From an uncultured Clostridia bacterium (GTDB lineage: Bacteria > Bacillota > Clostridia > Christensenellales > CAG-138): a stretch of 22,990 bases of DNA. A program made the translations under genes and the position numbers. The notes below the pieces were generated by a model that was not told where the DNA came from, did no database searches, and was given only the letters and a program-made list of their open reading frames with translations. The stretch spans positions 1 to 22,990 of the forward strand of contig CAKTYT010000020.1 of assembly GCA_934633695.1 (NCBI GenBank). Reading direction: 5' to 3'. Shown in pieces: positions 1 to 6,167 of the stretch (positions within the stretch are counted from its first letter, which is position 1; each line of letters begins with the position of its first letter).

Positions 1-105
1 TACCCGAAATAGGATTTCCACCATGAAAACTCACAATTATTGTGTAAAAATGTTGTTTTCACATTAATTTTTGTGCATTTTTTGTTGCAGTACGCAAATG
101 TATTT

Positions 106-600
106 TTAACCTTCGACGAGCTCTTGAAGTGTCATGACAGAGCAGCCTTTGCTCTCATAATATGCGAGCATCTCAGGCAGCTTCTTTTTATCGTAGCTGG
201 TAATGCAATCCGACAGCACATGAACGGAAAATCCGCTCTTAGCCATGTTAAAGCAGGTGGATTTGATGCAGGCTGCGGCATCTGCACCTACAATATAAAA
301 CTCGGTAATGCCGTGCTCCTGAATAAAGGCGGCAAAAGCCTCACTGGTTAGTGCATTGCTTTTTGACTTTGTGAAGATGAAATCGGACGCGATTTTCATC
401 TCCGGCACCAGCTCTGCACCATGTGTTCCGGGCTTGAATGTTCTTGTTCCTGCGGACAAATTGTTATGACGAATGTAAACAATCCACAGTTCATTTTCAA
501 TTGCCCAGTCAATAGCTTTATTAACCTTATTAATAATTTCTTTGTAATTCTTTGTGATGTCGTTCTGGAGGTCGATTATGACCAGTGCATTGTTTTTCAT
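106..600 (-). CDS. Isochorismatase-family cysteine hydrolase
   Basis: Probable cytoplasmic cysteine hydrolase of the isochorismatase/nicotinamidase-like fold; the substrate cannot be told from sequence. The product is 164 aa, usual for stand-alone members. From the chosen start, the three expected catalytic positions are visible: Asp10 in VIIDLQND, Lys78 in FTKSKSNAL and the nucleophile Cys111 in GADAAACIKST, followed by the usual GFSVHVLSDC strand. An ATG five codons upstream (615) keeps the frame, but the ATG at 600 has GGAG nine bases before it while the outer one has no Shine-Dalgarno site, so 600 is preferred. It is the last gene of a minus-strand series and starts 83 bases after the DUF2975-like gene. 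Family call is firm; function beyond that is open. Confidence 0.88.
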   Translation of the reverse strand: MKNNALVIIDLQNDITKNYKEIINKVNKAIDWAIENELWIVYIRHNNLSAGTRTFKPGTHGAELVPEMKIASDFIFTKSKSNALTSEAFAAFIQEHGITEFYIVGADAAACIKSTCFNMAKSGFSVHVLSDCITSYDKKKLPEMLAYYESKGCSVMTLQELVEG

Positions 601-683
601 AGTATACTGCTCCATTGTCTCGTTTTTGTTTTAGGATCGCTGCACTCAAATCTGAATTTACGCAAAGATCAAGAGCTTTTTGT

Positions 684-1220
684 CTAACTTGCGATTGCAT
701 TGTTTTTCTTCTCAAGCTCTGCACCGTACCTGAAAATCAGTGAGACGAGGATAAGGACGATGCCGGTAATCACGTTCCCGAAATTGCCGATGTTTCCAAT
801 GCTTTTTACACCCTGCCAAATGGCAATGGCCTCCGAAACAGCAATGGCAGCAATGGGGATCCAGATGAAGCGAATACCAAGCTTCTGAAGCTGCTTGGCT
901 CCGGCCTCGGTAAACGGTGTGCCGTCGACCAACTCGGATTTCAGATAGCTGCGTGTTAGTCCGAGAAGTATTGCTTCCGAAGCCAGCATAAGCGTTGCGG
1001 CCAACAGCTCCACATTTTTTTGCAGCAAATTTGTTTCGTCCGAGAAAATTTTGAGCGGTTCTCCGATAATCGAGAAGACCGTTCCTCCATTGTATTGCAC
1101 CGCGGCACACAACACACCGACGCCGGACACTACCGCACCGACGATACAGAGGATATATGCTACTTTGGTTAAAACCTCAAAGACTTTAAATGTTTTTTGA
1201 ATAGTTTCGAGTGATTTCAT
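684..1220 (-). CDS. DUF2975-like membrane protein
   Basis: Predicted integral membrane protein of 178 aa and unknown function. Four hydrophobic segments are visible, at about residues 18-40, 68-88, 112-132 and 142-162 from the chosen ATG. Between the second and third lies a DGTPFTEAGAKQLQKLG stretch, typical of the DUF2975 family. An in-frame TTG lies 12 codons upstream, but the ATG at 1220 is preceded by GGAGGG at good spacing, so it is taken as the start. DUF2975 genes are often followed by a small YozG-like HTH gene; none is seen here, and an isochorismatase-like gene follows instead. The deaminase gene ends 57 bases upstream. The family call rests on the loop motif and topology only. Confidence 0.72.
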   Translation of the reverse strand: MKSLETIQKTFKVFEVLTKVAYILCIVGAVVSGVGVLCAAVQYNGGTVFSIIGEPLKIFSDETNLLQKNVELLAATLMLASEAILLGLTRSYLKSELVDGTPFTEAGAKQLQKLGIRFIWIPIAAIAVSEAIAIWQGVKSIGNIGNFGNVITGIVLILVSLIFRYGAELEKKNNAIAS

Positions 1221-1277
1221 TGCAGTCCCTCCTGTAGTCTTCTTGTCGCTTTGCAAACAGCTTCACCGCACCATAGG

Positions 1278-1703
1278 TCATTGTTTTGAATAGCGTTCTT
1301 TTCCCCACCAATTCGGCATCAAATCCCTGAGGGTAACGGTTTCTCGTTTCTCATAGTCTGCCATGATTTCCATGTTTTCGTTTTCTTCATTCAGCTGATA
1401 TAGAAACTCACGGCATGCACCGCAGGGCATTCCACTTCCGCCGCCGAACGGAGGTCTGTCCCGGAATGCGATAAGTCTTTTTATCTTTGTTTGGCCGCTG
1501 TTTACATACATGTTCAGGGCGGCTACACGCTCCGCACACAGGTTCATTACACCGCTGCAGGCTTCGATGCAAAAGCCTGTATAAATGGTCCCGTCCTCGC
1601 TTTCCAAAGCACAGACGACATGATGTGCATAAATAAAGGGGGTAGCATCCTCCGGATGAAATTCTTTTTTTGCTCGTTCATAGAGCTTTTCCCATATATC
1701 CAT
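1278..1703 (-). CDS. Cytidine deaminase family protein (Cdd/blasticidin-S-deaminase-like)
   Basis: Zinc-dependent nucleoside deaminase of 141 aa, the size of tetrameric cytidine deaminases. The zinc site is complete: CAE (Cys56, catalytic Glu58) and PCGAC (Cys94, Cys97). The all-cysteine ligand set and the NLCAERVA context match the small Cdd class, and the SGVMNLCAERVA stretch also resembles blasticidin-S deaminases. Cytidine/deoxyuridine salvage is therefore likely but the substrate is not fixed. A perfect AGGAGG lies a few bases before the ATG. The gene sits 48 bases after the two-DTG protein gene and 57 bases before the DUF2975-like gene, on the same strand. The C-terminal tail (from about residue 125, with NWWGKERYSKQ) is slightly longer than the core family. 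Confidence 0.9.
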   Translation of the reverse strand: MDIWEKLYERAKKEFHPEDATPFIYAHHVVCALESEDGTIYTGFCIEACSGVMNLCAERVAALNMYVNSGQTKIKRLIAFRDRPPFGGGSGMPCGACREFLYQLNEENENMEIMADYEKRETVTLRDLMPNWWGKERYSKQ

Positions 1704-1751
1704 ATTATCCTCCTAAGTTCACTCTTTGCAGCTCGAAAACTGCAAAATATA

Positions 1752-2531
1752 TTACAACAAATAAAGTTCTTGATCTAACTGCCAGTCGCGTCCTTCCAAA
1801 AAATCATAGCCGAGCAACGCTTCCATATCCACAGGTTGTCCGTACAGTTTGTCACATATATCAACATCCTTCAAGTGGATTGCACGGCCTTGAAACAGAA
1901 TTCGAAGATTCCGTACATATGGAGTTGACTCATATCGCACAGAACCAATTCCGACGATTTCAGTTTCATGATATTCAATATCGGAAAGCCGAGTACACCA
2001 AGAGCTGTTGAGGATCGAGCTTGTGTGCCCGGTATCTACTCCGGCTTTAAAGAGATATCCGCAATACTCCGGAAAAACGATTGGTTCCTGTTTGGCATCG
2101 AGGCCGGAGGCAGTGGAAGCACTTTTCGATATGCCAACGGACAAGGATCCGTCTTTTGCCGAATATTTCCATGAATAACGGGAAATAACGTCCCAACCCA
2201 GCAGCATTTCAGCGGGGAAGGCAGTACCGGTCTCATCACTGAAAACGAAATCTGAATCATCCATTACAATTACTTTGAGCTCATCTATGAGAATGTCTCC
2301 GAGCAGGATATTTGAAACAATCGCTGTTTGTAGTGTTCGGACCAATCCGTTGTTGTTTCCGGCAGTAAGCGGTTCGGACTCTTCTACAACATTTAACTTT
2401 TTAAACACACTCCGTGCAATAACTGTCATGCCTGCACCGGTGTCAAATAATGCTATGGTTTCATACTCCTTTATTCGAACATTAACAAACAGGAGATTCT
2501 CAAATTTAACATTCGAAAGACAATTTACCAT
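1752..2531 (-). CDS. Retropepsin-like protein with two DTG motifs
   Basis: Predicted soluble protein of 259 aa that appears to contain two copies of the retropepsin-type (clan AA aspartic peptidase) half-fold. Copy 1 has ALFDTGAGMTVIA (Asp30-Thr-Gly) and, 80 residues on, LLGWDVI (110-116). Copy 2 has AGVDTGHTSSIL (Asp166-Thr-Gly) and LLGYDFL (239-245). Each pair, a DTG followed by hydrophobic-hydrophobic-G-x-D, is the signature of one catalytic half; retropepsins normally supply one half per chain and dimerise. No signal peptide or membrane segment is seen. The ATG at 2531 has GGAGG five bases upstream, preferred over an in-frame TTG at 2552. Activity is inferred: in copy 2 the residue after DTG is His rather than the usual Ala or Ser, which may affect catalysis. 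Confidence 0.75.
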   Translation of the reverse strand: MVNCLSNVKFENLLFVNVRIKEYETIALFDTGAGMTVIARSVFKKLNVVEESEPLTAGNNNGLVRTLQTAIVSNILLGDILIDELKVIVMDDSDFVFSDETGTAFPAEMLLGWDVISRYSWKYSAKDGSLSVGISKSASTASGLDAKQEPIVFPEYCGYLFKAGVDTGHTSSILNSSWCTRLSDIEYHETEIVGIGSVRYESTPYVRNLRILFQGRAIHLKDVDICDKLYGQPVDMEALLGYDFLEGRDWQLDQELYLL

Positions 2532-2669
2532 GTATTCCTCCGCAAAACTCAATATTTTTTGATCTCATTTTTGTCCTAGGCAGAGACGATCTTCCAAAAA
2601 CTTTCCATATTCATTCCTGCCGCACAAACTCTGATTTTAAAGTTTCAAGCATTTCTGCATCGTTCTGAA

Positions 2670-3287
2670 TTACTTGCTGATCAGCATACGGAAGATTGCA
2701 TCACGATCAAACTTTCCTTCCACAAGACCGGGTATTTCCTTGATTGCCTTGTAAATGCTGAGACTGAAACCCGTCAGAATCTGTTCGATCTCCCTGTCAG
2801 AGTAAGGACAGTCGCAGGTTACGATCAGTGTGGACAGACTATGCACTACAAACCACATATTGCGAAAATACAAGTCCGCTTCCTCAGCGGCAATGTGGTA
2901 GACGCTCATCAATGTCGGACGCACAAGCTCCTGAAAATGCTGCATAGACCTCATGGCACTGTAATCCTGTGTTTTGGACAGAAACAGAATTCGGTAAAGC
3001 TCCGATTCCTCTCGTGCAAAGCGTATGTACTGCTTTCCGAAGCCAAGAAAGGGTATTTTCTCTTTTAAACCTATGTCCGCATACTCGTCATACACACGCA
3101 GTGCAGCGTTACAGACCTCTTGCTTGATGCCATCCATGGAACCAAAGCCTGTGAAAATCGGCTGTGTGGAGGTACCAAGCTCCTCCGCCAGTGCTTTTGC
3201 TGTCAATCCGTTGATTCCCTTTGCACGTACGACCCGCAGTGCAGCTTCTACCATTTCTTCTTTCGAGAACTTGTTTTTTGGTGCCAT
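2670..3287 (-). CDS. TetR/AcrR-family transcriptional regulator
   Basis: DNA-binding repressor-type protein of 205 aa. The N-terminal helix-turn-helix is clear at residues 7-50: KEEMVEAALRVVRAKGINGL, then TAKALAEELGTSTQPIFTGF, where TetR proteins usually have a tyrosine in the recognition helix. The C-terminal ligand/dimer domain (60-205) is divergent and gives no ligand clue; its layout resembles TetR proteins with a WHG-type C-terminal domain. The start at 3287 is chosen because AAAGGA lies seven bases upstream; the 18 extra in-frame codons upstream lie in the untranslated leader. A consensus promoter and a 12-bp palindrome precede the gene, suggesting autoregulation. Four more genes follow on the same strand with gaps of 138, 48, 57 and 83 bases, so it may control them. 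Confidence 0.88.
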   Translation of the reverse strand: MAPKNKFSKEEMVEAALRVVRAKGINGLTAKALAEELGTSTQPIFTGFGSMDGIKQEVCNAALRVYDEYADIGLKEKIPFLGFGKQYIRFAREESELYRILFLSKTQDYSAMRSMQHFQELVRPTLMSVYHIAAEEADLYFRNMWFVVHSLSTLIVTCDCPYSDREIEQILTGFSLSIYKAIKEIPGLVEGKFDRDAIFRMLISK

Positions 3288-3317
3288 AGCCGTATCCTTT
3301 CTGCCAAATAAATTGAT

Positions 3318-3329
3318 CGATGTACATCG
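3318..3329. promoter_or_regulatory. 12-bp palindrome, candidate operator of the TetR gene
   Basis: CGATGTACATCG reads the same on both strands. It lies between the -10 box and the TetR-family start codon, about 12-23 bases into the expected transcript. This is a typical place for a TetR-type autoregulatory site. Binding is inferred from position and symmetry only. Confidence 0.4.
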
Positions 3330-3346
3330 CACGATACACATTTGCT

Positions 3347-3374
3347 ATTATACTCATGAAAGCGGTCTTGTCAA
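3347..3374 (-). promoter_or_regulatory. Promoter of the TetR gene and possible downstream operon
   Basis: On the minus strand TTGACA (3374-3369) and TATAAT (3352-3347) are both perfect and separated by 16 bases. It is the only strong promoter seen upstream of the five-gene minus-strand series. Confidence 0.8.
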
Positions 3375-3532
3375 TGGGGCAGTACTTGTTTTTTATGTTT
3401 AAGGACGGCGTGGGGGAGGGACGGCGGCATTTGCGAATAGGCTTCCAGGTCACACATGGACAAGATTTCAACAGCATGGACGGATATGGAGTAGGAATCA
3501 GGGTGTTCAACGAAACAGGGAAGAAGAAAAAG

Positions 3533-3561
3533 AAAAAGTCCTCGAAAATCGGGGACTTTTT
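3533..3561 (-). terminator. Intrinsic terminator of tRNA-Lys
   Basis: Starting a few bases after the tRNA 3' end on the minus strand, an AT-flanked hairpin (arms 3549-3561 and 3533-3545, one G-T pair, three-base loop) is followed by a long T-rich run with only scattered C, as expected for rho-independent termination. Confidence 0.8.
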
Positions 3562-3565
3562 GCAT

Positions 3566-3641
3566 TGGTACACCTTCAGGGGCTCGAACCCTGGACACCC
3601 TGATTAAGAGTCAGGTGCTCTACCAGCTGAGCTAAAGGTGC
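3566..3641 (-). tRNA. tRNA-Lys (anticodon CUU)
   Basis: A 76-nt cloverleaf reads on the minus strand from 3641 to 3566. The D arm is GCTC/GAGC, the anticodon stem CCTGA/TCAGG encloses the loop CTCTTAA with anticodon CTT, the variable loop has five bases, and the T arm CAGGG/CCCTG encloses TTCGAGC. The acceptor stem GCACCTT/AAGGTGT pairs fully except for a G1-U72 wobble. The discriminator is A and CCA is encoded. It has its own promoter and terminator and therefore stands as a single transcription unit. Confidence 0.97.
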
Positions 3642-3666
3642 AAGGCACTTTCAAAGTGCATAGTGG

Positions 3667-3695
3667 ATTATACTCGGTTAAGGTCGGATTGTCAA
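3667..3695 (-). promoter_or_regulatory. Consensus promoter of tRNA-Lys
   Basis: Minus strand: perfect TTGACA (3695-3690), 17-base spacer, perfect TATAAT (3672-3667). Transcription would begin roughly 20 bases before the tRNA 5' end. Confidence 0.9.
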
Positions 3696-4060
3696 GCCCA
3701 TTTTTTAAAAAAAATGCCAATCAGAGAAATATATTTGAAGTGCGAATAACGAAGGCAATCAGCGACTCAAAGCCATTCGTCCTGCAATAAATTTCGAACA
3801 GACTAATGTGCAATGCAGCTTAAAAAGGAGTCTATTTGCGAATATGCTCATTTTTGGATTTTTTATAAAGCAGGGAGAATGCTGTTATCCATAAAAAAAC
3901 TTCATGGATAAAGGCTTTTCTCCGAAAATATATTTACATTACAAAAATGCTCAATATGGACTATATAAACTCGAATGTAAACAAAAAAACGCCGAAATTC
4001 AGCGTGTAAAAAGGTAAATTTAGCTTGTATTCTTTCTTTTTAGTATTTTGTTGACGGTAC
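3696..4060. other. AT-rich intergenic stretch with two inverted repeats
   Basis: No gene is seen. Two perfect 8-bp inverted repeats stand out: TTATCCAT (3885-3892) with ATGGATAA (3904-3911), 11-base loop; and TTTACATT (3933-3940) with AATGTAAA (3974-3981), 33 bases apart. Neither is followed by a clear U tract, so binding sites or an RNA hairpin are as likely as a terminator. Short open frames here lack Shine-Dalgarno sites. Confidence 0.4.
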
Positions 4061-4089
4061 TTGACAAGATTTAACGGCATTGTTACACT
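4061..4089 (+). promoter_or_regulatory. Candidate promoter of the Spo0A-like gene pair
   Basis: Perfect TTGACA (4061-4066), 17-base spacer, then TACACT (4084-4089), a four-of-six match to the -10 consensus. A TGACGAA heptamer (4129-4135), which fits the degenerate 0A-box TGNCGAA, lies between it and the start codon at 4152. Confidence 0.5.
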
Positions 4090-4151
4090 ACCTACAATTA
4101 CAGAACCATCCGAGAACTTTACAGGTTCTGACGAATGGTCAGGAGGCGGAA

Positions 4152-4565
4152 ATGGAAGACACGATTGAAGCGGCGATAGAACTTCTGTCACTGGGGTTTG
4201 AACCGCATTACAAAGGATTTGGGTATCTGTCGTACGCTATTACGAGAGTGGCGGACAAATTTGCCTGCGGACATGTCGGTAAAATTGACGTTTACGGGAT
4301 GTTGAGTGACAAATTCGGGTTGCGAAAGGGAAATCTTTCCCGATGCATGCAGCATTCGATTAGTTCCGCTTGGGAAGTTACCGGTACTGAAGAGCTTTAT
4401 GCCCTGTTCCACGACCACGACAGAACAGATTGCCCGCCTGTGCTGAAGGTTGTCTACCGTATCGCAACAAAAACTGCAAAGCAGAGGACTCACGGCAACG
4501 GAGAAATACGGGCAATGGTCGGAGCGGAACGAACGGCGGAATTGCCTGTGTTCGAACAAGTTTAA
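4152..4565 (+). CDS. Stand-alone Spo0A C-terminal-like DNA-binding protein, copy 1
   Basis: Protein of 137 aa made almost only of a domain resembling the Spo0A C-terminal effector domain. From the chosen start, residues 15-30 (GFEPHYKGFGYLSYAI) match the Spo0A GxxxHxKGYxYLxxAI helix. Residues 51-74 match its helix-turn-helix, ending HSISSAW where Spo0A has HAIEVAW, and 94-104 (DCPPVLKVVYRIA) match the KPTNSEFIAMVA helix. There is no receiver domain and so no phosphorylation site. A basic tail follows residue 105. The ATG at 4152 has AGGAGG five bases upstream; the open frame extends 24 codons further without such a site. A paralogue follows 47 bases downstream. Sequence-specific DNA binding is inferred; in the recognition helix one Spo0A arginine is kept and another is Gln. 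Confidence 0.75.
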   Translation: MEDTIEAAIELLSLGFEPHYKGFGYLSYAITRVADKFACGHVGKIDVYGMLSDKFGLRKGNLSRCMQHSISSAWEVTGTEELYALFHDHDRTDCPPVLKVVYRIATKTAKQRTHGNGEIRAMVGAERTAELPVFEQV

Positions 4566-4612
4566 AGGCACTTCGTAAACCATATCAACGAAATTAGCAG
4601 GGGGGGAGAATC

Positions 4613-4969
4613 ATGAAAAGCACTTCGAAAATATACGTGGCAAGAGAACTTGTGAGGATGGGGTTTCTGCCACAGCAGCGAGGTCTTGCATACCTTGCAT
4701 TTGCAATCAATAGGGTCGCAGACGACATGATAGGCTATTACTCCGGCAAGCTCGCTCTTTACAATGAACTTACAAATTACTTTGAAACCGCTATGCCCCA
4801 GCTTTCTGCCGGAATGTGTCACTCAATAGAATGCGCATGGTATATGCCGCACTCGGGTGAGTTGAAACGTTTGTTTGCAACTAAAAAATATCCGCCCGCC
4901 GCAATGGAATTCATATGCAGGATGGCAATCGAGTTCGTAAGACGGGGGCAGCAGACAACGTCCGCGTAA
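4613..4969 (+). CDS. Stand-alone Spo0A C-terminal-like protein, copy 2
   Basis: Second receiver-less Spo0A-C-type protein, 118 aa, paralogous to the gene just upstream. Residues 17-32 (GFLPQQRGLAYLAFAI) correspond to GFEPHYKGFGYLSYAI of copy 1; both share INRVAD/ITRVAD next. HSIECAW (70-76) matches HSISSAW, and PPAAMEFICRMA (94-105) matches the last Spo0A helix better than copy 1 does. The recognition helix (MPQLSAGMCHSI) has lost the arginines used by Spo0A, so DNA contact may be altered or absent. The start ATG follows a GGGGGGAG site. It is probably co-transcribed with copy 1. No terminator is evident before the thiT promoter. A role in sporulation is not shown by the sequence. Confidence 0.72.
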   Translation: MKSTSKIYVARELVRMGFLPQQRGLAYLAFAINRVADDMIGYYSGKLALYNELTNYFETAMPQLSAGMCHSIECAWYMPHSGELKRLFATKKYPPAAMEFICRMAIEFVRRGQQTTSA

Positions 4970-5106
4970 ACAATTGTCCGTGCGATGCCAATTATAATGA
5001 GTGAGTTATTTTTCGTCTTTCAGCGGCATGTGTCAACAGCTTCATGTAAAAACAAGAAAACCGTGCGATGAAATTAATGAGCCGTGAAGAAAAAACAGTT
5101 TCCGTA

Positions 5107-5135
5107 TTGCAAACGGGGAAGAAATGATTTATAAT
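5107..5135 (+). promoter_or_regulatory. Promoter of the TPP riboswitch-thiT unit
   Basis: TTGCAA (5107-5112), 17-base spacer, perfect TATAAT (5130-5135). The expected start site, near 5142, is about 15 bases before the riboswitch P1 stem. Confidence 0.75.
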
Positions 5136-5156
5136 TGAATCGAAAACAGAATGAAT

Positions 5157-5248
5157 CCGCTGGGTGCGTACCTGACTGCCGAGAGGCTGCCGTGGTACTG
5201 AGATAGAGCCTTTGAACCTGTTGGGGTAATACCTGCGTAGGGAAGCGG
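5157..5248 (+). ncRNA. TPP (THI-box) riboswitch
   Basis: The conserved THI-box core is plain: CTGAGA, then CCTTTGAACCTG, then the TAATACCTGCGTAGGGAA segment. P1 is CCGCT (5157-5161) with AGCGG (5244-5248), and the P3 arm is closed by GTACC/GGTAC. It controls thiT, whose product imports thiamine, the precursor of TPP. The 3' P1 strand is shared with an antiterminator: 5243-5249 (AAGCGGT) can pair with 5271-5277 (ACCGCTT), extended by CGG/CCG. TPP binding would hold P1 closed and let the terminator form. Confidence 0.95.
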
Positions 5249-5261
5249 TACGGAAATTTTT

Positions 5262-5295
5262 CTCCTCCGCACCGCTTGCGGGGGAGTTTGTTTTC
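5262..5295 (+). terminator. Riboswitch-controlled terminator upstream of thiT
   Basis: CTCCTCCGC (5262-5270) pairs with GCGGGGGAG (5278-5286), one G-T pair, seven-base loop, followed by TTTGTTTT. The antiterminator pairing uses the loop plus CCG of the 5' arm, so the two structures exclude each other: an OFF switch when TPP is high. Confidence 0.88.
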
Positions 5296-5309
5296 GGAAA
5301 GGATAAAAA

Positions 5310-6113
5310 ATGCTGTTTGATGATGGGTTCAAATTTACTTTGATTTCCGAACTCAAAGAAATCAGCAAGACCGGCTGGATATTTATCGCAGCCGCAGCAG
5401 TGATTGCCGTTGTGTTGGTAATCTACCTCGTTCAGAGGCATAAGCAGGGCAGTGCAGCAAAGCCCGCAGATGTCAATGTCCCTCAGAAACCAAGTGCAGC
5501 TGGGTCGATGGCACATGCGGCAATGTCGGCAAACGCCGCAGATGTCAATGTCCCTCAGAAACCAAGTGCAACGCTTGTGCTTGTTCACGGTGCATTGTGC
5601 ATTGCGATGAGTTTCATTCTGAGCTACATCAAGCTCTTCTCAATGCCTACCGGCGGTTCGATCACGCTTGCAAGCATGCTTCCGCTGATGATTTACGCTA
5701 ACAGATACGGCGTAAAGGCAGGCGTCACCGCAGGAGTTGTCTACGGATTCCTTCAGTATGTTCAGAATCCGTGGATGTTCCACTGGCTCCAGCTTATTAT
5801 TGACTATCCCCTTGCATTCGGTATTATCGGTCTTGGCGGTCTTGTGAGGGGCGAAGACAAGCTTGTCGGCTCAATCCTCATCGGCGGTCTCGGAAGGCTC
5901 GTCTGCCACTTGCTCTCCGGCATAATTTTCTTCGGAAAATACGTTATGCTCGGCGAGGGTGCGGAAACGGCTATTGGATTCCTTCCCATGCTTAAGGCTA
6001 ATATCGCTGTTTCAGCAGCGTACAATGCCCCCTACATGCTGGCGGATATTGCAATCTGTGCAGTCATCGCACTCATCCCTGCTTTCCGCAAGGCGTTGAA
6101 GAATATGAGATAA
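5310..6113 (+). CDS. thiT: ECF thiamine transporter S component ThiT, with N-terminal extension
   Basis: Substrate-binding membrane subunit for thiamine; it should work with shared ECF ATPases and EcfT encoded elsewhere. Residues from about 87 are the ThiT domain, with six-helix topology and family hallmarks MPTGGSITLASMLPLM, GFLQYVQNP, the IIDYPLAFG segment, GRLVCHLLSGIIFFG and SAAYNAPYM. The protein is 267 aa, some 80 longer than typical ThiT, because of an N-terminal piece holding one membrane segment (about 22-42) and a linker in which ADVNVPQKPSA occurs twice. The ATG follows AAAGGA by six bases. Transcription is controlled by the TPP riboswitch just upstream, which supports the thiamine assignment. 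A bidirectional terminator follows. Confidence 0.93.
   Translation: MLFDDGFKFTLISELKEISKTGWIFIAAAAVIAVVLVIYLVQRHKQGSAAKPADVNVPQKPSAAGSMAHAAMSANAADVNVPQKPSATLVLVHGALCIAMSFILSYIKLFSMPTGGSITLASMLPLMIYANRYGVKAGVTAGVVYGFLQYVQNPWMFHWLQLIIDYPLAFGIIGLGGLVRGEDKLVGSILIGGLGRLVCHLLSGIIFFGKYVMLGEGAETAIGFLPMLKANIAVSAAYNAPYMLADIAICAVIALIPAFRKALKNMR
5464..5570 (+). repeat. 35-bp perfect direct repeat, 72-bp period, inside thiT
   Basis: Bases 5464-5498 recur exactly at 5536-5570. The offset of 72 bases is 24 codons, so the frame is kept and each copy encodes ADVNVPQKPSA. The repeat lies in the linker between the N-terminal membrane segment and the ThiT domain, where length change should be tolerated. Confidence 0.95.
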
Positions 6114-6167
6114 ATTCTTAAAAGAGAAACTGCTGCGGTGAGCAGCAGAGTGTCTTTGAAACAACAG

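Noticed and set aside
32..44. Palindrome CACAATTATTGTG as terminator of the minus-strand gene set
   Set aside because: AT-rich 6-bp arms, about 60 bases past the stop codon and no following T run; not strong enough to annotate.
530..724. 64-codon minus frame between the DUF2975-like and isochorismatase-like genes, considered as a missing YozG-like HTH regulator
   Set aside because: It shows no helix-turn-helix pattern and overlaps both neighbours.
2554..2669. Short minus frame giving ADQQVIQNDAEMLETLK between the TetR and two-DTG genes
   Set aside because: It reads like protein sequence but is open for only about 25 codons, overlaps the end of the TetR gene and has no start signal; too short to call.
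4978..5070. Ten-base repeat CCGTGCGATG at 4978-4987 and 5061-5070
   Set aside because: Only two short copies in intergenic DNA with no repeat array; no CRISPR-like spacing or further units.
4992..5588. A 198-codon minus frame across the TPP riboswitch and start of thiT
   Set aside because: Its repeated CTWFLRDIDICG stretch is only the reverse reading of the thiT linker repeat, and it crosses a clear riboswitch.
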